DNA of 64,000 nt from Tachypleus tridentatus (taxonomy: Eukaryota > Arthropoda > Merostomata > Xiphosura > Limulidae), in assembly GCF_004210375.1 (NCBI RefSeq), contig NC_134831.1, forward strand, positions 3,968,001 through 4,032,000, given 5' to 3'. Made by a program: the position numbers and the translations under genes. The number at the start of each line of letters is the position of its first letter. Within the stretch, counting starts at the first letter, position 1. The notes beneath the pieces are model-generated. The model was not told the origin of the DNA and did not search any database. It was given only the letters and a program-made list of their open reading frames with translations. Positions 23,735 through 34,662 of this stretch are shown here, piece after piece.

Positions 23735-24676
23735 CTTCTACTTAAATGTTTTTGTTCAAATCCATAATGGATAAAATTTCAGTAACAGAAATCCTTTAAT
23801 CCCATGTAATCAATCTACTTAGAGCGATTTGTTATTCTTATCCGAACAATTAATACTTTCGTTTAGAAAACTGGATTAAACTTCCATAAAAAAATTAGCA
23901 TATCAGAATTTTAATTTGTATATTTTTATATTAGTGTAGATTAACTTATATAAATTTTTAATAAGGCAAAGAAAACAAGGTAACCCTAAAAATAAGCGTT
24001 CTACCCAAATCAGTTTAATTTACACATGACTGAACCGTTTCGACATAGCAACTCGTATTTAGTCTGTTGTAACCTTTCACCGTCTCGTGTAATAATGCTC
24101 TTTTGATAACCAAACGTTGTTTAATTTCCATTTGCGTTCTGAATTAGTTCTGTTTTTACCACTCACAAATAACAAATGTTTATTTAGTTTTTAAAATCAA
24201 TGTCCGGAATGTTGTATGTATTAAATACGGGAAAATGTCTTACACTTACATTTTATTGTCACAATATCTAGGGTAGAATTTTCTAGGTAAACAGCACCAT
24301 ATGGGCATGCGTGTTTAATAGTTAGGCTCTAGAAATCCCAGGTTTTAGCTATAGTTGTCTGTAATTTTGAACTACTTGTTAGTGAAGAAGTCATCCAACC
24401 ACCATGACACGCAACAAAATGAATTTTAATGATGGCCGCAGTTAGTTCTACAATAAACGCATAGAAAGTTTGTAACGTGTTCGATGACACCACGTCTCGA
24501 CTGCAGCCTAACATTCCAACCACCGAGTCATTTAGAATTAAAATCTGAAAAAACAAACTTCGTGCATAACCGAAAACAAAGGTTAAAGTTTAAAGAAAAG
24601 GCATTCTTGAGCGATTTAAATGATAAATTTTAACGTCTGAAACGAAACCAATTCAATGATTTCTTTCTGTTTTTTT

Positions 24677-24797
24677 CCCCCAGTGATACAGCGTTATGTC
24701 TTCGGGCTTACAACGCTAGAAACCTAGTTTCGATACCTGTGGTGAGTATAACACAGATAGCCTATTGTGTAGCTTTGTGCTTAATTACAAACAAACC
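24677..24797 (+). repeat. SINE family C, forward
   Basis: cccccagtgatacagcgtta, gggcttacaacgctagaaac, ctagtttcgatacctgtgg and cacagatagcctattgtgta, with a tail of acaaacaaacc. Confidence 0.9.
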
Positions 24798-24980
24798 TTT
24801 CCGTTTTTTATTGGTTGTTTAGATGTTGAAATCACATATTAATTCACGAAAATAGAATGTTAAAATATTAATGTTTTATTGAATCAGGGGTAATGGCCAT
24901 GATTTCATAAACCCATGAATTTTCAGTTTTACTTTGATGTCTTGACGTTAACAAAGAAAAGCCTACTCATTCTCTTAAAG

Positions 24981-25190
24981 GCTCAGCAAGGCCAGGTGGT
25001 AAGGGCGCTGGAATCGCAATCTGATGATCGCGGGTTCGAATCCTCGTCACACCAAACATGCTCTCCCTTTCAGCCGCGGGGACGTTAAACGTTACAGTCA
25101 ATTTCACTATTCGTTGGTAAAAGAGTAGTTCAAAAGTTGGAGATGGGTGGTGATGACTAACTGCTTTCTTTTAAGTCTTACACAGATAAA
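24981..25190 (+). repeat. SINE family A, 3' truncated
   Basis: ggctcagcaaggccaggtgg, cgcgggttcgaatcctcg and tggtgatgactaactgcttt. The sequence leaves the consensus after tcttacacagataaac. Confidence 0.85.
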
Positions 25191-25521
25191 CTTTAAAAAT
25201 AGTCTTAATAAATAGAATAGGAAATAATAATTCCATTTTTGAAATGGTTAAAAATATATTGTTGTGTTCTGCAATGTTCCCCATCTAAGAAAAAGCACGA
25301 GCTTTCATTCGAATGAAATAGTAGAAAGATGTTTAACTCTCTTGTAAGATGTTTCCTGTATATTTTACTTTAAAATGTTAAGTAGAGTGCGCTTCGACTA
25401 AGTCTAACCAGCAATAGAACTACACAGAAACATTACAAACATATGGTACATAACCAGCTTCAATAAGTATTTTTAAATAATTTTATTAAAACACGTTACC
25501 TGTAGAAATAATTTCCTTATT

Positions 25522-25806
25522 GTTTTTGTTTGTTTATTTTTGAATTTCGCGCAAAGCTACACTAGGGCTATCTGCGTTAGCCGTCCCTAATTTAGCAGTG
25601 TAAGACTAGAGGGTAGAGGGAAGGCAGCTAGTCATCACTACCAACCGCCAACTCTTGGTTTACTACTTTACCAACAAATAATGGGACTGACTGTGACATT
25701 ACAACACCTGCATGGCTGAAAGGACGAGCTTTGGTGCGACGGGGATTCAAACCTGCGATCCTCAGATTACGACTCGAATGCCTTCACTACCTGGTTATGC
25801 CGAGCT
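25522..25806 (-). repeat. SINE family A, reverse, with perfect target duplication
   Basis: Full length in reverse. The 13-base repeat taatttccttatt is at 25509-25521 and 25807-25819. It carries the same gagggtaga expansion in the ccctcta block as the copy at 23452. Confidence 0.96.
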
Positions 25807-26076
25807 TAATTTCCTTATTAGTAATGAAAAGATGATAGTAATAAATAACATAAAAGTACTAAAAAAAAACCAAAGTTTTCGATAGAACCTTTTCCTTTGT
25901 TATGCATCAAAACTTTTGACGTTTGGGATATATATATATATATCTTTTTTAATTTTAAAATCACATAGTTTTGTTGATTTGTTACACAAACGAAATCGAA
26001 GTATTGACAAAGGTTTGACTTTCTCTCGTTTTGTTATATTTTTTGTAGACATTTTTTAACAACATCGGACACCCAC

Positions 26077-26184
26077 CTGTTTCCCTGGAGATTTCTTCAC
26101 CAACAGTAGCTGCTCAACAATTTTATCGACGTTCAGGTCGTTGCGAAAATTCATTCCACTCGACATCAGCACCGAGCGAGGCAT
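26077..26184 (-). CDS. PP1-like Ser/Thr protein phosphatase, coding exon 1 (start codon)
   Basis: The exon encodes residues 1-36: MPRSVLMSSGMNFRND, LNVDKIVEQLLLVK, then KSPGKQ. It ends at a gtgggt donor (26071-26076) in phase 0. Exon 2 begins in phase 0 with [12 protein letters not shown], so the join reproduces the PP1 N-terminal pattern (DxxIxxLLxVrgspPGKxvxLxexxIrxLC). Human PP1 has about 61 residues before GDIHG and this protein has 71, so its N-terminus is about 10 residues longer. Met7 or Met11 are alternative starts. No signal peptide is seen. The join across 20.7 kb is inferred from phase and family fit, not from transcript data. Family members act with regulatory subunits that set targeting. 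Confidence 0.9.
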
Positions 26185-26550
26185 ACGGGTAAAAGTTCTA
26201 AATTCGAAAAACCGATAATTTAAAACTGTTTTGGTTAAATCCTTCGTTGTTTGAAAAACAACAACGTACTAATCGTCTTCTCTTAATGATTTAATTTGGG
26301 AGACATGCAATATGATCCGTTATATCAAAAACATTTTTTTTTTCAAGTAAGAAATAGAATATATTTCAAGATATGCCTTAAAATCACATTAACTCTAACA
26401 AACTACTAAAACTTCACATCATAATTGTCGTTATTTCTGTAGAACTAATATTCAAGTAGAAAAACCTTATTCTCGAAGTAGAGAGAAAGACTCGCTGGCT
26501 AGGATGGTTGAAGAAAACAACTCGCTGACGAACCTTATATTCCTCTGTCA

Positions 26551-26577
26551 CGTGGAGGTTGCCTGGCAACGGTTACC
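26551..26577. promoter_or_regulatory. RFX X-box-like site upstream of the PP1-like gene
   Basis: gttgcctggcaac at 26558-26570 is a perfect inverted repeat, GTTGCC and GGCAAC with one base between. It fits the RFX X-box pattern GTNRCC(0-3)RGYAAC. A CACGTG E-box lies beside it at about 26549-26554, and ggttacc follows at 26571-26577. The site is about 375 bases upstream of the ATG on the gene's 5' side. RFX factors control ciliary and testis genes in animals; promoter function here is inferred. Confidence 0.5.
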
Positions 26578-26813
26578 TCTTGGAAGGAACGATTGACCAC
26601 GTTTAGTGGTTGGCTCTAAAATCTAAACAGTTGGGAAGCGGATTTGGGGCGTTTCATATATGATAAATGGATGATATTTTGAAGTATGAGCTTTATTGGG
26701 GCGAATAATTAAAACTTGTAACTTACAGTATATTTCCTGTTTTTGTTTTCAATAAAAAATAAATGAAACGTTTGTGCCTCTGAAGTATATTGCAATTCTC
26801 TTCTCCATATATA

Positions 26814-26930
26814 ACCCCCAGTGACAGAGTGGTATGTCTGTGGACTCACGCCGCTAGAAACTGGGTTTCGATACCCGTGGCGAGCAGAGCACAGGTAGCC
26901 CACTGTGTAGCTTTGTGCTTAATTCCAAAA
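26814..26930 (+). repeat. SINE family C, forward
   Basis: aacccccagtgacagagtgg, ccgctagaaactgggtttcg, atacccgtggcgagcagagc and cactgtgtagctttgtgctt. Well preserved. Confidence 0.9.
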
Positions 26931-26956
26931 CAATAAATTCTCTATATATTTCATTT

Positions 26957-27175
26957 TGTTTATTTTCAGACATTTGCAAAAGCTACGCAAGGGTCATTTG
27001 CCATAAGTGCATTTAATTTAGAACTGCCAAACCAGTAATAGCAAAGCAACTAGTCAGGAGCACCAAATGCCAACACTGGGATTACTGTAATATTGTATAT
27101 AACGCACGCAGAGCACGATTATCATTCATGCAGGAATTGGACGCCCTCGGATCCACAATTTAGCCCGCTAATCCA
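26957..27175 (-). repeat. SINE family A, ancient reverse copy
   Basis: gcaaaagctacgcaagggtc, gcatttaatttagaactgcc and caactagtcaggagcacc follow the consensus order with heavy decay. Confidence 0.55.
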
Positions 27176-27596
27176 AAGGACACTATCATCAACCCATCAC
27201 ATTTACAAGTTTTACTAACATTAAAATGAGATCAATAGACACTCAAAGATTCCTCAGATTGTTATCACACATCTATTTCAGTTTCTTAACTACTCTGTCA
27301 GTAATATCTCGGTTAAAACCTCTGGCAAATGCCACATGTTTCAACAATAGCATTTCGTTGCCCGGTTCGTGTTCACAACACAATTTATAGCTCCCTCTAT
27401 AGATAAAAATTGAATATTTTTGAGACTTCTGTGTGACACGATTGTTCATGTCGTGGAATAACAATAAAGAAATATTTACGATATATTGTAGTGTTTTCCC
27501 CCATTTTATTTAACTAACACTAAACTATAGTTTTATTATTCCTCTTAAATAAATTTCAAAGACGTCTCTGAACTATTCAAAATTAATTTTATTATG

Positions 27597-27867
27597 TTTG
27601 TTTTTGAATTTCGCGCAAAGCTGCACGAGGGCTATCTGCGCTAGCCGTCCCTAATTTAGCAGTATAAGACTAGAGAGAAGGCAGCTAGTCGTCACCACCC
27701 ACCGCAAACTCTTGGGCTACTCTTTTACCAACGAATAGTGGGATTGAACGTCACATTATAACACTCCCACGGCTGAAAAGGCGAGCATGTTTGGTGCGAC
27801 GGGTATGCGGACCTGCGACCCTCAGATTACGAGTCGCACGCCTTAACCCACCCGGCCATGCCGGGCC
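27597..27867 (-). repeat. SINE family A, reverse, with target duplication
   Basis: Full length. It is flanked by attttattatg (27586-27596) and attttatcatg (27868-27878), which differ at one base. Confidence 0.95.
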
Positions 27868-27927
27868 ATTTTATCATGTAAACTAAAACAAAGGTCACTG
27901 GTTTTCGTTGGGTTGATTTATTTATGG

Positions 27928-28194
27928 GGCCCGGCATGGCCTATCGCGTAAGGCGTGCTACTCGTAATCCGAGGGTCGCGGGTTCGCGCCCGCGTCGCGC
28001 TAAACATGCTCGCCCTCCCAGCCGTGGGGTGTATAATGTGACGGTCAATCCACTATTCGTTGGTAAAGTAGCCCAAGAGTTGGCGGTGGGTGGTGATGAC
28101 TAGCTGCCTTCTCTTACACTACTAAATTAGGGACGGCTAGCACAGATAGCCCTCGAGTAGCTTTGTGCGAAATTCCCAAACAAACAAACAAACA
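27928..28194 (+). repeat. SINE family A2 (young subfamily), with perfect target duplication
   Basis: Carries the A2 diagnostics (ggttcgcgcccgcgtcgcgc, ccctcccagccgtgggg, tagcacagatagccctcgag). The 12-base repeat atttatttatgg is at 27916-27927 and 28195-28206. It has small internal deletions. Confidence 0.96.
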
Positions 28195-28279
28195 ATTTAT
28201 TTATGGTTATAACATACGTTCGTAATGTTGAATTTAAAACGTTTTTATGCTATTACAAAGTTTTCATCCATAATACTAG

Positions 28280-28533
28280 GCCCGATATGGCCCGGTGGTT
28301 AGGACGTGAGGGTCGCGAGTTCGAATTCCCGTCACACCAAATATACTTGACCTTTCAGCCGTGGTGGCCTTATAATGTTATAGTCAATCTCACTATTTGT
28401 TGGCAAAGGAATAAACCAAGATTTGACGGCGGATGATGAAGACTAGCTACCTTCCCTCTACCCTTACACTAATAAATTAAGGACGACTAGTACAGATAGC
28501 CCTCGTGCAGCTTTGCGCGAAATTCAAACCAAA
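28280..28533 (+). repeat. SINE family A, forward, head-deleted variant
   Basis: taggcccgatatggcccggt, then the anticodon region is deleted (aggacgtgagggtcgcgag). The body is diverged and ends at gctttgcgcgaaattc. Confidence 0.88.
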
Positions 28534-28821
28534 CAATCCAACTCTAAAGTCCGAAGTTTAGAAAGTTTACATCGATGACATTAAGGCCGAAGTCTTCTAT
28601 TATTTTATTAAACGATGTTATTATTTTGTATTAGTTTTATATTGTTAACAGTTACCTTTGATTAAGTTTAAATGATTAGAAATTCGTTCATTTTAACGTG
28701 TTCAGGATTTATTTTTTCTTCTGTTTATAGTTTTGCTTGTCTGAAGTTTTTGAAGGCAATTTTATTGAATTGTAATAATTTGTTTGTAGCGTCAAGTGTT
28801 GGGATATATTATTATATGTCC

Positions 28822-29096
28822 CGTTTGTTTGTTTTGAATTTCGCACAAAGCTACACGAGGACTATCTGCACTAGCCGTCCGTAATTTAGTAGTGTAAGAC
28901 TAGAGATGAAGAAGCTAGTCACCACCACCCACCGATAATTCTTGGGCTACTGTTTTACCAACGAATAGTGGGATTGACCATACATAATAACGCCCCCACG
29001 GCTGAAAGGGTGAGCATGTTTGGTGTGATGGGGATTCAAACCCGCAACTCTCGGATTACGAGTCGAACGCCTTAACTCACCTGACCATGCCGAGTC
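28822..29096 (-). repeat. SINE family A, reverse
   Basis: tttgaatttcgcacaaagct through ggggattcaaacccgcaact to cctgaccatgccgagtc. Near full length. Confidence 0.92.
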
Positions 29097-29547
29097 ATAT
29101 GTTACTCAACTGTGAACATATTAGAGCGAAGAAACTGACGTTAAAGAATTGCAGTTAGAGAGCAGCCATTAAAATCCTTTTATATGTGAACCATATTTGC
29201 GACCTAGAACATTGCACGTTAGTTCTGTAATAGTGTTTTGTATGAAAAAGTTGAAAATGTCATTATGGTAAGACTTACTTACGTTCATAGTAAAAACATA
29301 CAAAACTATGTCTTTATTACAGGATATGACTCTGAGCTCTCAGAAATTATTTGTGGAAAACATCCTCTGATATTCACAGCTAAATAATATGAGGAGAAAT
29401 GTATTCCTTGAGTCTACTATAAATAATAGGCTTCTTATATAAGTTCCTCTCTTTTCTTCTTCCATCACAGTAACAACAAAAATAAATACTATGTGTCTTA
29501 CCGAAATACTTTGCTACATTGCGTTTTTATTATTCTACTAGTAAATT

Positions 29548-29755
29548 GTTGCTACATGACGACGTTGTTACATCAGACAGAAATAATGTTAGCTACATAG
29601 TGGAGTCTGTCTGTTGCTACATAATGACGTTGTTACATCAGACAGAAATAATGTTAGCTACATAGTGGAGCCTGTCTGTTGCTACATAATGACGTTGTTA
29701 CATCATACAGAAACACAATGTTAGCGACGTAATTGAATCTTTCTGCTGCTACATA
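29548..29755. repeat. 65-bp minisatellite, about 3 copies
   Basis: gttgctacat starts at 29548, 29613 and 29678, an exact 65-base period. The unit includes gacgttgttacatcagacag and aatgttagctacatagtgg. The first two copies are nearly identical. Confidence 0.93.
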
Positions 29756-29871
29756 ACGACTTTTATCTTCTTCAAAAGCTTCTAGTTCAATAGTTTCTAT
29801 GATTTGAAAGCAGTGTTGTATTTTGTTTCCGTATTTTTAAAGATTTTCCTTTTATGTTCATATTTTCAGGC

Positions 29872-29966
29872 CCTCTCAATGGCACAGCGATATGTCTGCG
29901 GACTTACACTGATAGAAACCGTGTTTCAATAGCCGTGTTGCTTTGTGCTTAGCTTCAAACAGACAT
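29872..29966 (+). repeat. SINE family C with internal deletion
   Basis: ggccctctcaatggcacagc, gcggacttacactgatagaa and accgtgtttcaatagccgtg jump directly to ttgctttgtgcttagc. The central module is lost. Confidence 0.8.
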
Positions 29967-30842
29967 ATTTTTGGTTCTCAATATTATAATAAGGTCTATG
30001 GAAATGTTATGTTTTGAAAAACATTTTATGTTAAAATTTTTCTAATAATCCTAATTCTAGACATTGTTTTTCACTTTAATTTATAAATATAAAGGTACTT
30101 TCTGTGTAGAAAAAAATCACCTGCACAAAGAAATTTATCATTTAAAGAAATTCTTAGCAACGATAACTTAAGTAATACTTTTAAAGTTGTTTCGATCTCC
30201 GTATGAAAATTAATGTAGAAATATAAAATCAAAACTAATTAGGGACTTATATTCGTTGTTTTGATAAATCACGAATCAAACTAACATTACTCTCATTAAA
30301 GGTATTGTTTTTTATTTTAGTTTATTATTATCTTCTTTGCGTAAACTGTATTTTGTACTGTTCACTTTAAATACGTAGTTAGGACTAGCCTAAATCTCTT
30401 AAGATAGCCGAACTTTATGAAATATTATTGGGATTATGGCCGAAAATATCGTTAACATCGAGAGCACTCCTCTTAGGAAACAATACATTCATATTATCAT
30501 GTTTATAAGTAGAAACATAAGAAAAGTATATTTAACTGATTATGCTGATGGGAAGGTTGATTTTTATTGTTTTTTTCTCTAAGTAGGTAGCTTATCAAAC
30601 GTTATTGTTATTGAACGAAGATCTATTGAACAGCGATCTTGGTTTGTGGTTACCCTTTTGTTGTTTTTTTGCCACTCATTTAAACTGTACAGAAATATAA
30701 ATTTTTAATATGTTGTAGTATTTAATATTCGTATTGAATTAATACTAGTAAGGCGCGTTTGGTATTTATTCAGTCGGAAATAACCAAGCAACGTTTGACT
30801 TACTAATTTACCTTTATTTAGTTTTTCTTGTTTCTTAAAATA

Positions 30843-31086
30843 TGGCCCTTGACTCGTAACCTGAGGGTCGCGGTTTAGAATCTCCGTCTCACCAAACATG
30901 GTCGCATTTTCAGCCGTGGGAACGTTACAACATGACGGTCAATCCCACTATTCGTTGGTAAGAGAATGGTGGTGGGTGGCGATGACTAGATGCCTTCCCT
31001 CTAGTCTTACGCTGCTAAATTAGGGACGATTAGCGCGGGCAGCCCTCGTTTAACTCTGCGCGAAATTCAAAAACAAGCAAACAAGC
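30843..31086 (+). repeat. SINE family A, 5'-truncated insertion with target duplication
   Basis: Begins inside the head at tggcccttgactcgtaacct, so the A box is absent. It ends at gcgcgaaattc plus an aaacaagcaaacaagc tail. The 11-base repeat ttcttaaaata is at 30832-30842 and 31087-31097. The duplication abuts the truncation point, so the copy was inserted incomplete. Confidence 0.93.
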
Positions 31087-31256
31087 TTCTTAAAATAGTA
31101 ATAAAAGAGCCTAATGTCGCATGTAGCAGTTAGAAAAAAAAACCCAACAAACTTCAAAAATGCAATAAACATCTAAACATTAATTCTGGGGAATATTCAG
31201 TTGAAGACTTCGTTAGTTAAAGGGCTCCTAATAAAACAATCATAGCCAATCAAAGC

Positions 31257-31330
31257 CTAGGGATTAGCGTTTTGATATGGAGTGCAGATTATATGGCTCG
31301 CGTCCCGTTACTGCCAAAACAAAAACTGTG
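31257..31330 (+). repeat. SINE family D-like head
   Basis: tagggattagcgttttgata, tggctcgcgtcccgttactg and ccaaaacaaaaactg parallel the head seen at 39170-39245. Confidence 0.45.
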
Positions 31331-31472
31331 TATTTTATGTTAGTTGGTGCACTATAGAAATGGAAATGAAATTCTACTCTTCCATACGACAAGAATAGCT
31401 GAAAAGTAGTTTCTTAAAATTCTGGGATAATATTAAGGTGGCTAAATAAAAGAAACTGATTTAGAGACATGA

Positions 31473-31739
31473 GGCCCGGCATGGCCAAGCGCGTAAGGCG
31501 CGCGAATCGTAATTCGCGGGTTCGCGCCCGCGTCGTGCCAAACATGCTCGCTCTCCCAGCCGTGGGGGCGTTATAATAATACGGTCAATCCCACTTTTCG
31601 TTGGTAAAACAGTAGCCCAAGAGTTGGCGGTGGTGGTGATGACTAGCTGCCTTTCCTCTGGTTTTACACTGCTAAATTAGGGACGGCTAGCACAGATAGC
31701 CCTCGAGTAGCTTTGTGCGAAATTCCAAAACAAAACAAA
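31473..31739 (+). repeat. SINE family A2 (young subfamily), with perfect target duplication
   Basis: ggcccggcatggccaagcgc through ttcgcgcccgcgtcgtgcc to gctttgtgcgaaattcc. The 12-base repeat ttagagacatga is at 31461-31472 and 31740-31751. Confidence 0.97.
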
Positions 31740-31989
31740 TTAGAGACATGAACGTTTTTTTATATGTTGGGATATGTTTTTTATCAGTGTTATTAAGTTT
31801 AGATATTTTATAAGGAACAAAATAAATTTCTCTACTGTCTTCCAGTAGAAAAAAAAACTTACCTAGAAATAAAAAAAGATAAAATAAACCGAAAGCTCAA
31901 CATTTTTAAATTAAGAAGTTTTACTATTTGCCTAATACTTTGGAATTATTATTGAAATACATAAGTATTAATTTGTTCACAATCATTAC

Positions 31990-32300
31990 TTGTTACCTAG
32001 TTTTATTTTAGAGATAAAAGAACCATGAAAAATTTTACTGTATACATAATAGTACCATGACAGGTGTCACTTTAGACACAAGACCATAATTATAGGTTTT
32101 ACCTTAGAGATAAAAGTACCATTATAAGTTTTACTTTAAACATAAGAACAACATGACAAATTTTACTTGAGAGATAATAACACCATCAAATTTTTTACTC
32201 TATACGTAGTAGCACCGTGACAAATGTCATTTTAGAGTTAGGAGCATAATTATAGGTTTTACTTTAGAGACAAGTTTTAATTTAGAGATAAGGTTATTTT
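31990..32300. repeat. Diverged minisatellite, period about 35-40
   Basis: Recurrent words are tagagataaaa, taccatgacag, accataattataggtttta and cttta. Units alternate between two variants. The period could not be fixed by eye. Confidence 0.7.
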
Positions 32301-32929
32301 AAATTAAACTTTATAGTGAGTTGTAATAAAACCGTGATTTCTCTTCACTATATAATCAGCTATACTGATATGCTCTCCTTTGAAAAACATCAGGGTAATT
32401 TCTTTCATAGTTTCTGCTTGTTTAAAAAATGTACAATAAACTAACTGCGTCAAATACTTTAGTAAAAAGTTTATGATGTATGATTTCCGTTACGAAGAAA
32501 GAATATATTTTGTAGTGTTAAACCAATGGACTGACTGGATAGTTGGGATGCCTTTAGAAAAAAATATATTTACTGGATACCCTTTATACCGAAGCGGAAG
32601 TCCCTGGCACATAAAGATGTACTTACTCCACTGTTGATCTTTCCTTCTTTACAAGACTACATTCTAATAATCGCACGTACAAGTTGTCATTTTGCGAGTG
32701 AACGACCTCTTCTAAGAACGAAAGTTCTGTATAATGCGGAAGGAATTTTCTTTGGCACTCTTTCTGTGCTTTTGAAAAACATCTTGGCGATTTTTTTTTT
32801 GTTCCTGTCATAAGTCAATATCTTAAAATATATATAATATCTATCGTCAGCATCTCTTTATATTTTTGAACGTTCTTTTGTAACTTAAAAGAGAAAAAGT
32901 GTGGACGAACTCGAAAAAATAGCTCTTCT

Positions 32930-33064
32930 CAGAAGAGGTCAGTGAACAAATACTTAAGCAGTGACGGTAAGCGAAAGTAGGTGGGGTAGAACTGCTAGGT
33001 GGTTTGCGGGTCTTTTATCCTGTTGAAGAGGTCTGTGAACTAAAAAAATTTAAGAACCTCTGAA
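32930..33064 (+). mobile_element. hAT-like transposon end, fragment
   Basis: The right end gaactaaaaaaatttaagaa then cctctg matches the end at 7360-7384. ggggtagaactgctaggtgg inside also resembles gggtaggactggtagattat at 7306. The left end is unclear. Confidence 0.45.
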
Positions 33065-33270
33065 GTCAACTCTTTAATTAGTTCAAAATAAAACAAAGAG
33101 TACGAATAAGCAGTACATTGACCACACCCACTTTGAGATTTCACCGTGTCAAAAATCACGAAGTATTGTATTGTTAACCCATCCATTCCTTCCTTGTTTC
33201 CTTACTTTTTGGTGCTCTCATTTTTAGTTCATAAATTTTTGTTTACATGTGTTTCATATGTGGTAATAAG

Positions 33271-33403
33271 AGGCCCCCCGCTAGTACAGCAGTATGTCTC
33301 CGGATTTACAACGCTAAAATCAGGGGTTCGATTCCCCTCGGTGGGCTGAGCAGATAGCCCTTTGTGGCTTTGCTATACGAAAAACACACACACACACACA
33401 CAC
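33271..33403 (+). repeat. SINE family B, full length with target duplication
   Basis: aggccccccgctagtacagc, ggatttacaacgctaaaatc, aggggttcgattcccctcgg and tgagcagatagccctttgtg, ending in a (CA)n tail. The 11-base repeat gtggtaataag is at 33260-33270 and 33404-33414. This is the best family B reference copy here. Confidence 0.97.
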
Positions 33404-33462
33404 GTGGTAATAAGTCTCGAGAGAAAATGAGTTCTAAGCCTATCCTTCTCATAGCTTCTGTT

Positions 33463-33593
33463 GTGTGTATTGTGTGTTTTTTCTTATAGCAAAGTCACAT
33501 CGGGCTATCTATCTACTGAGCCCACCGAGGGGAATCTAACCCCCTGATTTTAGTGTTGTAAATCCTTAGACTTACCGCTGTACTAGTGGAGGG
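33463..33593 (-). repeat. SINE family B, reverse, with perfect target duplication
   Basis: gtgtgttttttcttatagca, cacatcgggctatctatcta and attttagtgttgtaaatcct. The 13-base repeat catagcttctgtt is at 33450-33462 and 33594-33606. It forms an inverted pair with the copy at 33271. Confidence 0.97.
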
Positions 33594-33944
33594 CATAGCT
33601 TCTGTTAGAGCTATCTCTCAACGTTTCTTGGCTTTTGTTGAATATATTCTATAGTTTTTCTTCTATCTAGCTAGAGTGGCAACCCTGTTTTTTCTTTTTG
33701 GCTGGATTACTGGCTAAGGCTTTTTCGCATATTCAAAGTTACTATTTCTAACATTATATATACTCTTGAAATAAAGGCCTTTCAAGATTATCAACATAAG
33801 ATTTTATCTCATATCCCCTGAAAGGCATATTTTAAAAATCGCACTGTTTCAGGTACGACCTTTGATAACAGTAGGTCACATTTGGTTTGAAAACAGTGCA
33901 AAGGTAAATTATACAACTTACCGTCCTCGTTGTCAGTTCAGTTT

Positions 33945-34178
33945 GGTTTTGGAATTTCGCGCAAAACTGCACGAGGGCTATCTGCGCTAGGCGTCTCTAA
34001 TTTAGCAGTGTAAGACTAGAAGGAAGGCAGCTACTCATCACCACCCAATAGTGGGATTGATCGTCACATTATAACGCCCTCACGGCTGAAAGGTCGAGTG
34101 TGTTTGGTACGACGGGGATTCGAACCCGCGACCCTCGGATTACGAGCCGAGTACCTTAACCACCTGGCCATGCCGGGC
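33945..34178 (-). repeat. SINE family A, reverse, with internal deletion
   Basis: ggaatttcgcgcaaaactgc through catcaccacccaatagtggg (about 40 bases of body are lost) to cacctggccatgccgggcc. tcagttcag (left) and tcaattcag (right) are a likely 9-base target duplication. Confidence 0.93.
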
Positions 34179-34599
34179 CTATCAATTCAGAGCGCTCGAG
34201 TAAAGCTGTGTAGACTTCAGCAATGGAAGCGTTCGTCCTAACGTACTAGACTCACGTCTTGGGTATCCATTGCTATGATGAATTACTTTATTTGACACAA
34301 AACCCTCGCTTTCTAAGATTATATCATAGTTAGAACCTAGATCTAGATAATTATTGGTGTCCACTTTTTTACCTAGCAGATATTGCTGCAGTAACAAATA
34401 GTTTTATTTCTTGTTTTTGAAGTTCATATATCTTGCTGTGTTGAGCCTCCAGAATGCTTAATTCTTCTCGTGATTCATGGTATGAACACGTCTTATTGAC
34501 TTCAAGAGAGTACAAATTGCAACGTTAAGCATCCCTTATGTGACGTCATTTTAGTATTACTGATTGACTAACACACAACACAGTATAGTAGTTAAATGA

Positions 34600-34662
34600 C
34601 CTCTCCAGCGGTGGACACAGCAGATGTCCTAATGTAGCTTTACTATACGAAAAAACAACAAA
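34600..34662 (+). repeat. SINE family B fragment
   Basis: gcggtggacacagcagatgt and agctttactatacgaaaaaa represent the 3' half. Confidence 0.65.

Larger units (their letters stand above)
5380..26076 (-). other. Intron 1 of the PP1-like gene (about 20.7 kb)
   Basis: No other coding exon is recognised in this span. It contains some two dozen SINE copies, hAT-like and pogo-like MITEs, several minisatellites and a two-copy dispersed repeat, all listed separately. Stretches in which I see nothing identifiable are about 5400-7150, 7760-8840, 9000-9460, 9760-10220, 11000-12000, 14000-14580, 14980-15830, 17150-17870, 20000-21260, 23760-24670 and 25200-25500. Confidence 0.75.
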
